DNA from: an uncultured Pseudomonadota bacterium
GTDB lineage: Bacteria > Pseudomonadota > Gammaproteobacteria > Burkholderiales > SG8-39
NCBI GenBank assembly: GCA_903909415.1
Contig: CAIVVS010000289.1
Location: 1 to 19,714, forward strand
Reading direction: 5' to 3'
DNA length: 19,714 nucleotides
Every line of letters begins with the position of its first letter. The stretch's first letter is position 1. Shown here one piece after another: positions 1-7,682 of this stretch. Position numbers and translations under genes: made by a program. The notes beneath the pieces are model-generated. The model saw nothing but the letters and a program-made list of their open reading frames with translations. It searched no databases and was not told the DNA's origin.

Positions 1-921
1 GCGCTGGAACTGCGCGCCGTGCCCAAGCGCATGCTGGTCATAGGCGGGGGCATCATCGGCCTGGAGATGGGCACGGTGTACTCCACGCTGGGCGCGCGCC
101 TGGACGTGGTGGAAATGCTCGACGGCCTGATGCCGGGGGCGGACCGTGACCTGGTCGGCGTGTGGCAGAAATTCAACGCGCACCGCTTCGACAAGCTGAT
201 GCTGGGCACGCGCACCGTCGCGGTCGAGGCGAAGCCCGACGGCATCCACGCGACCTTCGAGGGCGCCAATGCGCCCAAGGGGCCGCAGCGCTACGACCTG
301 GTGCTCCAATCGGTGGGCCGCGCGCCCAACGGCAGGAAGATCGGTGCCGAGGCGGCGGGTGTCGCGGTGACCGATCGCGGCTTCATCACGGTGGACGGCC
401 AGATGTGCACCAACGTGCCGCACATCTATGCCATCGGCGACATCGCCGGCAACCCGATGCTCGCGCACAAGGCGGTGCACGAGGGCCATGTGGCGGCCGA
501 GGCCGCCGCGGGACAGAAGTCGTTCTTCGATGCGCGGGTGATCCCGTCGGTGGCCTACACCGACCCGGAGATCGCCTGGGTGGGCACCACCGAGGACGAG
601 GCGAAGAAGCAGGGCCTCAAGTTCGGCGTGGGCAAGTTCCCCTGGGCCGCGTCGGGCCGGGCGATCGCCAACGGCCGCGACGAGGGCTTCACCAAGCTGA
701 TCTTCGACGAGCACACCCACCGGCTCATCGGCGGGGGCATCGTCGGCACCGGCGCGGGCGACCTGATCAGCGAAGTGGCGCTGGCGGTCGAGATGGGCGC
801 GGATGCGACCGACATCGGCCGCACCATCCACCCGCACCCGACGCTGGGCGAGTCCGTGGGCATGGCGGCGGAACTGTACGAGGGCGTGTGCACCGACCTG
901 CCGCCGGTGAGAAAGCGCTAG
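1..921 (+). CDS. lpdA: Dihydrolipoamide dehydrogenase (E3), 3' part, cut by window start
   Basis: The reading frame is open from base 1, so the N-terminal FAD domain and the redox-active CxxxxC lie outside the window. About 306 residues remain. They begin just before the NAD-binding GGGIIGLEMG motif, continue through the second FAD-contacting stretch (AIGDIAGNPMLAHKA) and the dimerisation domain, and end with the HPHPTLGES segment that carries the catalytic His-Glu pair. E3 reoxidises the dihydrolipoyl arm of 2-oxoacid dehydrogenase complexes with NAD+. The AxPKRMLVIGGG junction resembles the E3 that accompanies betaproteobacterial pyruvate dehydrogenase, but the upstream genes that would settle which complex it serves are not visible. 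rpiA follows 70 bases downstream on the same strand. Confidence 0.93.
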   Translation, partial: ALELRAVPKRMLVIGGGIIGLEMGTVYSTLGARLDVVEMLDGLMPGADRDLVGVWQKFNAHRFDKLMLGTRTVAVEAKPDGIHATFEGANAPKGPQRYDLVLQSVGRAPNGRKIGAEAAGVAVTDRGFITVDGQMCTNVPHIYAIGDIAGNPMLAHKAVHEGHVAAEAAAGQKSFFDARVIPSVAYTDPEIAWVGTTEDEAKKQGLKFGVGKFPWAASGRAIANGRDEGFTKLIFDEHTHRLIGGGIVGTGAGDLISEVALAVEMGADATDIGRTIHPHPTLGESVGMAAELYEGVCTDLPPVRKR

Positions 922-965
922 CACCGCGATGCGGGCCGCATTTGCCGTGGGGTAACATCCCGGCG

Positions 966-995
966 ATGAAACCATCCCAGGCACGGCCCGCGTGA
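966..995 (+). other. Possible 9-codon leader ORF overlapping the rpiA start
   Basis: ATG at 966 opens a nine-codon frame (MKPSQARPA) whose TGA at 993-995 overlaps the rpiA GTG at 992 as GTGA. Neither start has a good Shine-Dalgarno sequence, so coupling by termination-reinitiation is conceivable. It may equally be a chance ORF, since stop codons are rare in this GC-rich leader. Confidence 0.25.
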
Positions 996-1651
996 ACGCG
1001 GACGAACTCAAGCAGGCAGTCGCCCGCGCCGCCATCGCCCACGTGCCCGAGGGCGAGATCCTGGGCGTGGGTACCGGCTCCACCGCCAACTTCTTCATCG
1101 ACGCGCTGGCGGGGATCCGCGACCGCATCACGGGCGCGGTGGCGAGCTCGGAGCGCACCGCGCAGCGCCTGGCGGGCCATGGCATCCGCCTGTTCGAGCT
1201 GAACGAGGTCGATTCGCTCTCGGTCTACGTGGACGGCGCCGACGAGATCACCGCGCACATGGCCATGGTCAAGGGCGGCGGCGGGGCGCTGACGCGCGAG
1301 AAGATCGTCGCCGCGGTGGCGCGCAAGTTCGTCTGCATCGCCGATGAATCCAAGCTGGTGCCGGTGCTGGGGAAGTTCCCGTTGCCGGTGGAAGTGATCC
1401 CGATGGCGCGCTCGCATGTCGCGCGCCGGCTCGCGGCGCTGGGCGGCCAGCCGAAGCTGCGCGAGGGCTTCACCACCGACAACGGCAACCAGATCCTGGA
1501 CGTGTCCGGGCTGGTGATCACCGACCCGTTGGCGCTGGAGGCGCAGCTGAACAACATCGCCGGCGTGGTGACCAACGGCCTGTTCGCGCTGCGCGGGGCC
1601 GACGTGCTGCTGCTGGGCACGCCGGGCGGCGTCAGGACGCTCAGCCGCTAG
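992..1651 (+). CDS. rpiA: Ribose-5-phosphate isomerase A
   Basis: The 219-residue product matches RpiA in length and motifs: [11 protein letters not shown] near residues 28-38 (phosphate binding), VDGADE near 83-88 and [11 protein letters not shown] near 95-105 (active-site loop). It interconverts ribose 5-phosphate and ribulose 5-phosphate in the cytosolic pentose phosphate pathway. The GTG start is chosen because the protein begins [14 protein letters not shown], the usual RpiA N-terminus. No strong ribosome binding site precedes it, and the only nearby ATG (966) is out of frame. It shares a strand with the E3 gene 70 bases upstream, but a functional link is not obvious. A GC hairpin follows the stop. 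Confidence 0.96.
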   Translation: MNADELKQAVARAAIAHVPEGEILGVGTGSTANFFIDALAGIRDRITGAVASSERTAQRLAGHGIRLFELNEVDSLSVYVDGADEITAHMAMVKGGGGALTREKIVAAVARKFVCIADESKLVPVLGKFPLPVEVIPMARSHVARRLAALGGQPKLREGFTTDNGNQILDVSGLVITDPLALEAQLNNIAGVVTNGLFALRGADVLLLGTPGGVRTLSR

Positions 1652-1663
1652 GGCAGGGGCGCG

Positions 1664-1681
1664 CGGGCCGCTTGCGGCCCG
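1664..1681. terminator. Hairpin between convergent rpiA and yggX
   Basis: A perfect 8-bp inverted repeat, CGGGCCGC-TT-GCGGCCCG, sits between the two convergent stops. In RNA it would fold as a 7-bp stem with a CTTG tetraloop. There is no T tract, so it is a terminator-like hairpin serving both strands, not a classical intrinsic terminator. Confidence 0.55.
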
Positions 1682-1690
1682 GCCGGCGGA

Positions 1691-1963
1691 CTACTTCGCG
1701 GGCGGGACGTAGCCCTGCGCCATGTCGGCGCCGTCGCCGAAGAAATGCTTTTCCATCTGCTCGGCGAGGTACTTCCTCGCGCGCGCGTCGGCCAGGCTCA
1801 GCCGGTTCTCGTTGATCAGCATGGTCTGGTGCTTGATCCACTGCTGCCAGGCTTCCTTGGACACGCCCTCGAAAATGCGCTTGCCGAGTTCGCCGGGATA
1901 GGGCGGCACGTCCAGGCCTTCGGCCTCGCGGCCCAGCTTGATGCAATTGACCATTCTTGCCAT
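1691..1963 (-). CDS. yggX: Fe(2+)-trafficking / oxidative damage protection protein
   Basis: This small 90-residue protein has the full YggX signature: [10 protein letters not shown] with the conserved Cys7, then [36 protein letters not shown] and the C-terminal GYVPP. Family members bind or traffic iron and protect Fe-S enzymes from oxidation. The ATG start is fixed by an AAGGA ribosome binding site six bases upstream. The gene lies 80 bases downstream of argA on the same strand. The gap holds a good extended -10, so it can be transcribed by itself. Confidence 0.95.
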   Translation of the reverse strand: MARMVNCIKLGREAEGLDVPPYPGELGKRIFEGVSKEAWQQWIKHQTMLINENRLSLADARARKYLAEQMEKHFFGDGADMAQGYVPPAK

Positions 1964-2000
1964 GGGGAATCCTTGCGGGTTGGTGCTGCTCGATGCGCCG

Positions 2001-2009
2001 ATTGTAGCA
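2001..2009 (-). promoter_or_regulatory. Extended -10 promoter for yggX
   Basis: On the minus strand the sequence is TGCTACAAT: an extended -10 TG followed by TACAAT, five of six to consensus. No recognisable -35 lies 16-18 bases upstream, as expected for an extended -10 promoter. Transcription would start near 1995, giving a leader of about 30 bases. Confidence 0.55.
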
Positions 2010-2043
2010 GCGGCCCGCTCGCGTCCTTGCGCCGGGCAGCCCG

Positions 2044-3351
2044 CTACAGCGTCTTGGTGAGCACCACCGAGCGCCGCTGCCAGTTGTACAGCGAGCGCTT
2101 GGGTTCGGGCAGCGCGGACACGCCGGTCTCGGTGAAGCCGCGTTCCACGAACCAGTGCTCGGCCAGCGTGGTGAGCACGATCAGCTTGCGGTGGCCGGCC
2201 TTGCGCGCGGCGGCCTCGCCGTACTGCAGCAGCTGCTCGCCGTAGCCGTAGTTGCGGAACTCCGGGCGCACCGCGAGCGCGGCCAGCTCGGCCGAGCGCC
2301 CCTTGGGGAAGGGATAGAGCGCCGCGCAGCCGACGATCATGCGGTCGTGCTCCATCACGAAGAACTGCCGGATCTCCTGCTCCAGCAGCTCGCGGCCGCG
2401 GTAGACCAGGATGCCCTGCGCCTCCAGCGGCTCGATCAGTTGCAGGATGCCGCCGACGTCGTCGATGGTCGCCGGGCGCAGCCGCTCCACGCTCTCGGCG
2501 GTGACCATGCAGCCCGAGCCGTCGTGGGTGAACACCTCCAGCAGCAGCGCGCCGTCCTCCTTGTGCGACACCAGGTGCGCGCGCGGCACGCCGGCGCGCA
2601 CCGCCTCGACCGCGTGCGCGAGGTACAGGCGCGTGTCCGACGACAGCGGCGCGTCGCGCGACAGCAGCGCCTCGGCATCCGCCGCGGACAGCTCGGTCAC
2701 CGGCTTGCCGGCCTCGGCCACCGGCTCGTCGGTGAGGAACACCAGCTTGGCCGCGCCCAGCGCGCGCGCGGTGGCGACGGCCACGTCCTCCATCGAGCAG
2801 TTGAACACCTCGCCGGTGGGCGAGTAGCCGACGTTGGACACGATGACGATGTTGTTCGCGTCCAGGCAGCCGTTGATCGCCGCCACGTCCACCTTGCGCA
2901 CCGCGCCTGTGTACTGGAAGTCCACGCCGTCGCGCACGCCGTAGGGCTGCGCGGTGATGAAGTTGCCCGACACGGTGTTGATCGCGCCGCCGGCCATGGG
3001 CGAGTTGGGCAGCCCCTGCGACAAGAGCGCGTCGATCTCCACGCGCAGCACGCCCACCGCTTCCTTCACGCTCTCCAGCGCGCGCGGGTCGGTGATGCGC
3101 ACGCCGTCCTTGTAGCGCGCGCGCGCCTTGCGGCGTTTCAGGCCGGCCTCGATCTGCGGGCGCGAGCCGTGCACCAGCACCAGCCTCATGCCGGCGGCGA
3201 ACAGCAGGTTCAGGTCCTGGGCCAGCGTGGTGAACTTGCCGTCGGCCACGACCTCGCCGCCGAAGGCGATCACCAGCGTCTTGCCGCGGAACGCATGCAT
3301 GTAGGGCGCGACCGAGCGGAACCAGGCGACGAAATCCCCGTCCTTGTTCAT
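2044..3351 (-). CDS. argA: N-acetylglutamate synthase (amino-acid kinase-like plus GNAT)
   Basis: The 435-residue product has the two-domain layout of classical bacterial ArgA. An amino-acid-kinase-like domain occupies about residues 1-285 (VIAFGGEVV near 27-35, [15 protein letters not shown], a [18 protein letters not shown] stretch, [13 protein letters not shown]). A C-terminal GNAT acetyltransferase follows ([21 protein letters not shown] for acetyl-CoA binding, then HWFVERGF). It acetylates glutamate with acetyl-CoA as the first step of arginine synthesis and is normally feedback-inhibited by arginine through the kinase-like domain. The ATG at 3351 gives the usual [13 protein letters not shown]-terminus. 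It has no visible Shine-Dalgarno and is preceded by two chained mini-ORFs, described separately. Confidence 0.96.
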   Translation of the reverse strand: MNKDGDFVAWFRSVAPYMHAFRGKTLVIAFGGEVVADGKFTTLAQDLNLLFAAGMRLVLVHGSRPQIEAGLKRRKARARYKDGVRITDPRALESVKEAVGVLRVEIDALLSQGLPNSPMAGGAINTVSGNFITAQPYGVRDGVDFQYTGAVRKVDVAAINGCLDANNIVIVSNVGYSPTGEVFNCSMEDVAVATARALGAAKLVFLTDEPVAEAGKPVTELSAADAEALLSRDAPLSSDTRLYLAHAVEAVRAGVPRAHLVSHKEDGALLLEVFTHDGSGCMVTAESVERLRPATIDDVGGILQLIEPLEAQGILVYRGRELLEQEIRQFFVMEHDRMIVGCAALYPFPKGRSAELAALAVRPEFRNYGYGEQLLQYGEAAARKAGHRKLIVLTTLAEHWFVERGFTETGVSALPEPKRSLYNWQRRSVVLTKTL

Positions 3352-3406
3352 GGGGTCGTGTTCATCTTGGTGTGCTCATTGGGTGGCCGTGCCGGGTCTT
3401 CAGCAT
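3348..3406 (-). promoter_or_regulatory. Chained mini-ORFs in the argA leader
   Basis: On the minus strand, ATG at 3406 opens a 14-codon ORF (MLKTRHGHPMSTPR) with a second in-frame ATG at 3379. Its TGA overlaps, as ATGA, the ATG at 3365 of a five-codon ORF (MNTTP). The TGA of that ORF overlaps, again as ATGA, the argA ATG at 3351. None of these starts has a Shine-Dalgarno. The longer ORF holds two Arg codons, CGG and a terminal AGA, the latter rare in such a GC-rich genome. A leader-peptide or reinitiation role for an arginine gene is an inference. Confidence 0.35.
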
Positions 3407-3419
3407 TGGTGATGAGGTC

Positions 3420-3425
3420 ATTTTA
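3420..3425 (-). promoter_or_regulatory. Candidate argA -10 (TAAAAT)
   Basis: The minus strand reads TGGCTAAAAT. TAAAAT matches the -10 consensus at five of six positions. No clear -35 is seen at normal spacing. A start about seven bases downstream (near 3413) would place the leader ORF ATG at 3406 only a few bases from the 5' end. Confidence 0.35.
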
Positions 3426-3532
3426 GCCAGCAAAACCAGCGGGATGCAGCGCTTTTTCGCCCCCGGCCCCGCGTTCGCCGGTCAACGCCGCGAGGCTGCG
3501 GGACGTTGAGGTAGTCCACACCGGAGGTTTGC

Positions 3533-4216
3533 ATGCATCCACGTCCGCGACAACGCCACGCCCTGCGATCGACCGCCGCATCGCTGCGCGCGCCCTTGCT
3601 GCCGTCGGCGGGCCGGCGCTTCCTGCTGCTGGCCGCCAGCGTCCTGCTCGCGCTTGCGCTGGTGTCACCGGCCCCGGCGCGCGCCGCCGACGCCGGACGC
3701 AGCGACGACGCGGAGTGGGCCATGTTCAGCCGCGTGCTGTCGCTCGCGCAGGGCTTCCTGTCCATCGCCGTGCAGGCGCCGGTGGACGACCCCGCCCGCG
3801 CGAGCCGGCAGATGCAGGCGCACGTGGACGGCCTGCTGTCGGGGCGAAACGCCGAGGCCAATGCCATGGCGCGCGAGATGTTCGACGACATGCCTTCAGG
3901 CGTGCAGGCGCAACTGCTGGGCGTGGCACGCACCGCGATCGCGCTGTCGCAACGCCAGCAGGCGCTTGCGCGGCGCGCGCCGGAGCCGGCCGGTGGCGCC
4001 CATGCGGATGCCGCCATCCAGGCCCGCAAGGACCTGGCCGGCATGGGCCTGTCCTACTTCGACGGTGCGCAGTTCGGCGAAGCCGTGCGGCGCAACGACC
4101 GCATCGCCGCGGGCCTCTACCTGCGGGGGCGCGGCCTGCAGCCCGGGGCGCTGCAGTCGGCACGCGAACTGACCCGCGATCCCGCGATGCTGGCGCTGCT
4201 GTCCGCCGCCGACTAA
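3533..4216 (+). CDS. Exported protein of unknown function, possible ankyrin-like C-terminus
   Basis: I do not recognise this 227-residue protein. ATG at 3533 is set by GGAGG five bases upstream. The first 30 residues are Arg/Pro-rich, then a hydrophobic stretch (RRFLLLAASVLLALALV) ends in APARA-AD, a good signal-peptidase I site near residue 51. If so, the n-region is unusually long; the double Arg is only loosely Tat-like. The mature part is helical and Ala-rich. Near the C-terminus, FGEAVRRNDRIAAGLYLRGRG resembles one ankyrin helix pair (FxxAVxxxDxxxxxLxLxxG). No catalytic motif is visible. It stands alone between divergent argA and convergent rsmE. Good ribosome binding site, uniform codon use and a signal peptide support a real gene. 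Confidence 0.8.
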   Translation: MHPRPRQRHALRSTAASLRAPLLPSAGRRFLLLAASVLLALALVSPAPARAADAGRSDDAEWAMFSRVLSLAQGFLSIAVQAPVDDPARASRQMQAHVDGLLSGRNAEANAMAREMFDDMPSGVQAQLLGVARTAIALSQRQQALARRAPEPAGGAHADAAIQARKDLAGMGLSYFDGAQFGEAVRRNDRIAAGLYLRGRGLQPGALQSARELTRDPAMLALLSAAD

Positions 4217-4232
4217 GGCCGGTTTCCCGGCC
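4217..4232. terminator. Hairpin between convergent 3533-4216 gene and rsmE
   Basis: GGCCGG-TTTC-CCGGCC is a perfect 6-bp stem with a tetraloop starting immediately after the TAA of the upstream gene. It lacks a T tract and is a probable bidirectional terminator-like structure. Confidence 0.45.
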
Positions 4233-4243
4233 AGCCGGGCGGG

Positions 4244-5008
4244 TTACTGGCAGTCGCCGGCCAGCGCCTGCAGCGCCGCGAGCACCGCCAGCGGGGCGGT
4301 TTCGGTGCGCATCACGCGCGGGCCGAAGCGCACGCCGATGAATCCGGCGCGCACGGCCAGCGCACCCTCCTGCGGCGACAGCCCGCCCTCGGCGCCGACC
4401 AGCAGGGTGATGCTGCGGATCGGGCCAGGTCCGCCCAACAGGCCGCGCAGGCTCTGCTCGCCATCCGGGGCGAGCATGACGCGCGCACCCAGGTCGCGGT
4501 CCAGGGTCGCGCCCAGCCAGTCGGCGAACCCGGTCGGGGCGCTGATGGCCGGCACGCGGTTGCGCCCGCACTGCTCGCAGGCGGCGATCGCCACGCCTTC
4601 CCAGTGCGCCATGCGCTTTTCCGCGCGTTCGCCCGAGAGCCGCACCACGCTGCGCTCGGTGGTGAGCGGCACGATGGCGCTGGCGCCGAGTTCGGTGGCC
4701 TTCTGGATCGCGACGTCCATGCGGTCGCCGGCCGAGACCCCCAGCGCCAGGGTCACCTCCAGCGGCGACTCGCGCTCGATGTCGCGGAATGCGCCCAGGC
4801 GCGCCACCACCCGGTCCTTGCGCACCGCCCCGAGCACCGCGGCGTACTCGCCGCCGCTGCCGTCGAACAGGGTGATGGCATCGCCCTCGCCCAGGCGCAG
4901 CACCTGCACGTGGCGCGCGGGGCGCTCGGGCAGGTCGAGGGTCGCGCCTGGCGCCAGCCGGGAAGGGACGTGGAAGCGGGGGGCGGGTCGGGCGGCGGCA
5001 TGGCGCAT
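4244..5008 (-). CDS. rsmE: 16S rRNA (uracil-1498-N3)-methyltransferase
   Basis: The 254-residue protein has the RsmE plan: an N-terminal PUA-like part (RFHVP at 11-15, HVQVLRLGEGD at 33-43, FDGSGGEY at 48-55) and a C-terminal SPOUT knot. Diagnostic motifs are QKATELG (102-108), EQCGRNRVP (145-153), the SAM-binding GAEGGLS (205-211) and FGPRVMRTETA (228-238). It methylates N3 of U1498 in helix 44 of 16S rRNA with S-adenosylmethionine. The ATG at 5008 is the first in-frame start near the conserved RFHVP. It runs divergently from typA, sharing a 194-base intergenic region. Confidence 0.95.
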   Translation of the reverse strand: MRHAAARPAPRFHVPSRLAPGATLDLPERPARHVQVLRLGEGDAITLFDGSGGEYAAVLGAVRKDRVVARLGAFRDIERESPLEVTLALGVSAGDRMDVAIQKATELGASAIVPLTTERSVVRLSGERAEKRMAHWEGVAIAACEQCGRNRVPAISAPTGFADWLGATLDRDLGARVMLAPDGEQSLRGLLGGPGPIRSITLLVGAEGGLSPQEGALAVRAGFIGVRFGPRVMRTETAPLAVLAALQALAGDCQ

Positions 5009-5081
5009 GCGCGGATTCTAGCCGCTGGCCCCGGGGCCGTTTGGCGGCGTCCGGGCGGCCCCGCTCGGAGAAATCGGGCAT

Positions 5082-5094
5082 ATTGCACTGCAAT
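5082..5094. promoter_or_regulatory. Perfect palindrome, possible operator, upstream of typA
   Basis: ATTGCA-C-TGCAAT is a perfect 6-bp inverted repeat around one base, in the rsmE-typA intergenic region. It ends five bases before the -10 hexamer of the probable typA promoter, so a bound protein would block RNA polymerase. The TTGCACTGCAA core recalls sites I associate with PhaR-type regulators, but that is memory, not a match I can test. Confidence 0.4.
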
Positions 5095-5096
5095 AA

Positions 5097-5105
5097 TGGT
5101 AGAAT
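5097..5105 (+). promoter_or_regulatory. Extended -10 promoter for typA
   Basis: TGGTAGAAT is an extended -10 (TGn) with hexamer TAGAAT, five of six to consensus. No -35 is visible at 17 bases. The predicted start near 5112 leaves a leader of about 90 bases before the typA ATG. Confidence 0.5.
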
Positions 5106-5202
5106 CTAGGGTTATCCCGCGCCATTCAGGCGTTCATCCGCGCCGCTTGTGTGGCGCAGCGCCTGCCGGCGTCGGTCCGGCGCGACAACTTCCCCGGTCC
5201 CC

Positions 5203-7053
5203 ATGAGCTCAGACAACACTGCCCCCCGCGTCCGCCCCGTCCGCAACGTGGCCATCATCGCGCACGTCGACCACGGCAAGACCACCATGGTGGACAAGCT
5301 GCTGCACCAGGCCGGCGCCTTCGCCGCGCACCAGCACATCGCCGAGCGGGTGATGGACTCCAACGACCTGGAAAAGGAACGCGGCATCACCATCCTGGCC
5401 AAGAACACCGCGGTGGAATACGAGGGCGTGCACATCAACATCCTCGACACCCCCGGCCACGCGGACTTCGGCGGCGAGGTGGAGCGCGCCATGTCGATGG
5501 TGGACGGCGTGCTGCTGCTGGTGGACGCGGTCGAGGGCCCGATGCCGCAGACGCGCTTCGTCACGCGCAAGGCGCTGGCGCTGGGCCTGCTGCCCATCGT
5601 GGTGGTGAACAAGGTGGACCGCCCGGGCGCGCGCCCGGACTGGGTCGTGAACGCGACCTTCGACCTGTTCGACAAGCTGGGCGCGAGCGAGCACCAGCTG
5701 GACTTCCCGGTGGTGTACGCCTCGGCGCTGCAGGGATGGGCGACGCTGGACCTGGCCAAGCCGGCCACCGACATGCGCGCGCTGTTCCAGACCATCGTCG
5801 ACCGCGTGAAGCCGCCGGCCGGCGACCCGGACGGCAGCTTGCAGCTGCAGATCAGCAACCTGGACTATTCGAGCTACGTGGGCCGCATCGGCGTGGGCCG
5901 CATCGCGCGCGGTCGCATCGCCCCGGGCCAGGAAGTGGCCGTGATGGCCGGCGACAAGCAGTTGGCCAAGGCCAAGATCGGCCAGCTGATGGGCTTCCAG
6001 GGCCTGGAGCGCGTGCAGCTGGAGCGCGCCGAGGCCGGCGACATCGTGCTGGTGACCGGCATCGAGCAGGTCGGCATCGGCGTGACCATCGCCGACGCGG
6101 AAAAGCCCGAGGGCCTGCCGCTGCTGACCGTGGACGAGCCCACGCTGACCATGAACTTCCAGGTGAACTCCTCGCCGCTGGCCGGCCAGGAAGGCAAGTT
6201 CGTCACCAGCCGCCAGATCCGCGAGCGCCTGCAGCGGGAACTCCAGGCCAACGTCGCGCTGCGCGTCGAGGATACCGAGGACACCGACGTGTTCATGGTG
6301 TCCGGCCGGGGCGAGCTGCACCTGACCATCCTGCTGGAGAACATGCGCCGCGAGGGCTACGAGCTGGCCGTGTCGCGCCCGCGCGTGGTGTTCAAGGACA
6401 TCGACGGCGTGAAGTGCGAGCCGTACGAAGTGCTCACCGTGGACGTCGAGGACGCCAACCAGGGCGTGGTGATGGAGGCGCTCGGTTCGCGCCGCGGCGA
6501 CCTGCTGGACATGGTGCCCGACGGCATGGGCCGGGTGCGCATGGACTACCGGATCCCGGCGCGCGGCCTGATCGGCTTCCAGAACGAATTCCTGAACCTG
6601 ACGCGCGGCAACGGCCTGATGAGCCACGTGTTCGACGACTACGGCCCAATGAAGGCCGACATGCCCTCGCGCCGCAACGGCGTGCTGATCTCCGCCGAGC
6701 CGGGCGACGCCGTGGCCTACGCGCTGTGGAAGCTGCAGGAACGCGGGCGCATGTTCGTCTCCCCCGGCGACAAGCTGTACGAGGGCATGGTCATCGGCAT
6801 CCACAGCCGCGACAACGACCTGGTGGTGAACCCGGTGAAGGAAAAGCACCTGACCAACGTGCGCGCCTCCGGCAAGGACGAGGCCATCGTGCTGGTGCCG
6901 CCGATCCGCATGAGCCTGGAGCTGGCGGTGGAATTCATCGACGACGACGAGCTGGTCGAGATCACGCCCAAGGCGCTGCGCATCCGCAAGCAGCACCTGA
7001 AGGAATCCGACCGCCGCAAGGCCTCGCGCGGCCAGGAAGTCACCGCTTCCTGA
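5203..7053 (+). CDS. typA: Ribosome-associated translational GTPase TypA/BipA
   Basis: The 616-residue product is a full-length TypA. GTPase motifs are AHVDHGKTT (20-28, P-loop), ERGITI (switch I), DTPGHAD (G3) and NKVDR (G4). EF-G-like domains II and III follow ([21 protein letters not shown]), then the BipA-specific C-terminal domain ([31 protein letters not shown]). It binds the ribosome in the EF-G site and aids 50S assembly and stress adaptation. The ATG at 5203 puts the GTPase motif near residue 20 as usual with a short extra tail. The frame is open upstream to 5149, but homology gives no reason to start there. Its ribosome binding site is weak. An extended -10 and a palindrome lie upstream. 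Confidence 0.97.
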   Translation: MSSDNTAPRVRPVRNVAIIAHVDHGKTTMVDKLLHQAGAFAAHQHIAERVMDSNDLEKERGITILAKNTAVEYEGVHINILDTPGHADFGGEVERAMSMVDGVLLLVDAVEGPMPQTRFVTRKALALGLLPIVVVNKVDRPGARPDWVVNATFDLFDKLGASEHQLDFPVVYASALQGWATLDLAKPATDMRALFQTIVDRVKPPAGDPDGSLQLQISNLDYSSYVGRIGVGRIARGRIAPGQEVAVMAGDKQLAKAKIGQLMGFQGLERVQLERAEAGDIVLVTGIEQVGIGVTIADAEKPEGLPLLTVDEPTLTMNFQVNSSPLAGQEGKFVTSRQIRERLQRELQANVALRVEDTEDTDVFMVSGRGELHLTILLENMRREGYELAVSRPRVVFKDIDGVKCEPYEVLTVDVEDANQGVVMEALGSRRGDLLDMVPDGMGRVRMDYRIPARGLIGFQNEFLNLTRGNGLMSHVFDDYGPMKADMPSRRNGVLISAEPGDAVAYALWKLQERGRMFVSPGDKLYEGMVIGIHSRDNDLVVNPVKEKHLTNVRASGKDEAIVLVPPIRMSLELAVEFIDDDELVEITPKALRIRKQHLKESDRRKASRGQEVTAS

Positions 7054-7072
7054 TCGGCAGCGGAACGGCAGG

Positions 7073-7091
7073 GCCCCGCGCCCTGCGGGGC
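7073..7091. terminator. Hairpin between convergent typA and the DUF4189 gene
   Basis: GCCCCGC-GCCCT-GCGGGGC is a perfect 7-bp stem with a five-base loop. Its last base is the first base of the reversed stop codon (CTA) of the gene at 7091. No T tract follows on either strand. Confidence 0.5.
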
Positions 7092-7555
7092 TAGCGGCTG
7101 CAGGCCCAGAGCTTGATGTCGCAGTCCTTCGCGCCGCAGGCGCGCCGCGCCTTGGTCTCGGCCTCGGCGCGCGTCACGCCCCGCGAGGTGCTGTACTTGG
7201 GCGCGGGCGATCGGTCCTTGCCTGCCTTCGCTGCTCCCGCCGTCGGCGACCAGGCCAGCGCGCCGCACTCCCCGCGGAACTGCAGCACCACTTCGCAGCC
7301 GTTGCTGCCGCAGGCCTGCAGCGCATCCAGCTTGGCCTCGTTGGTGTTGCGCCTGAGCGCGGCATAACCCGCGTCGCCGCTGGCCCGGTCCAGCGCGATC
7401 GCGCCGTACACCGGCTTGTGCGTGACGCTCTTGGCGGCGTGGGCGGACGGCGCCGCCGCCGCCAGGATGGCAAGTGCGGTGGCAAGCGCGGTTGCAAGCG
7501 CGACGACCGGCGCGGCGATCGCGTGAAGGCGGGCTGCAAACAGGCTCGGCATCAT
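7091..7555 (-). CDS. Exported DUF4189-family protein
   Basis: The 154-residue product starts at one of two adjacent ATGs (7555 or 7552). It opens with a hydrophobic leader ending in APSAHA-AK, a convincing signal peptide of about 40 residues. The mature protein fits DUF4189: YGAIALDRASGDAGYA followed by two similar Cys-containing halves, ALQACGSNGCEVV...ECGALA and ARRACGAKDCDIKLWAC. Six cysteines and the export signal suggest disulfides in the periplasm. The family's function is not established. The frame stays open to 7918, but that extension runs antisense through the SET gene and is rejected. It is divergent from the SET gene, with 127 bases between starts. Confidence 0.8.
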   Translation of the reverse strand: MMPSLFAARLHAIAAPVVALATALATALAILAAAAPSAHAAKSVTHKPVYGAIALDRASGDAGYAALRRNTNEAKLDALQACGSNGCEVVLQFRGECGALAWSPTAGAAKAGKDRSPAPKYSTSRGVTRAEAETKARRACGAKDCDIKLWACSR

Positions 7556-7606
7556 GGGCGTTCGCTCGTCGTGGGCCAGCCGCCACTGTAGCGATGCGAA
7601 TGCAGC

Positions 7607-7636
7607 TTGCCAACCGCCCGTGCGCGAGTCCACAAT
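7607..7636 (+). promoter_or_regulatory. Candidate promoter of the SET-domain gene
   Basis: TTGCCA at 7607-7612 (five of six to the -35 consensus) and CACAAT at 7631-7636 (four of six to -10) are separated by 18 bases. Right after it, CGCGC-TTTTT-GCGCG (7638-7652) would form a small hairpin at or near the transcript 5' end. The distance to the ATG at 7683 gives a leader of about 40 bases. Confidence 0.4.
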
Positions 7637-7682
7637 TCGCGCTTTTTGCGCGCGGACATCCGCGCCCGGGAGCGACACAGGC

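Noticed and set aside
3726..5093. 455-codon minus-strand ORF across rsmE and the exported-protein gene
   Set aside because: Arg/Ala/Pro/Gly-rich low-complexity translation, crossing an intergenic hairpin and a convergent gene; out of frame with rsmE.
5149..5202. Upstream start extending TypA by 18 residues
   Set aside because: The extension is unlike TypA N-termini and would place translation over the predicted leader; ATG 5203 fits the family.
5209..6996. 595-codon minus-strand ORF antisense to typA
   Set aside because: It is a GC-driven shadow: the translation is His/Ala/Val/Leu-rich with no family motif, while typA on the other strand is unambiguous.
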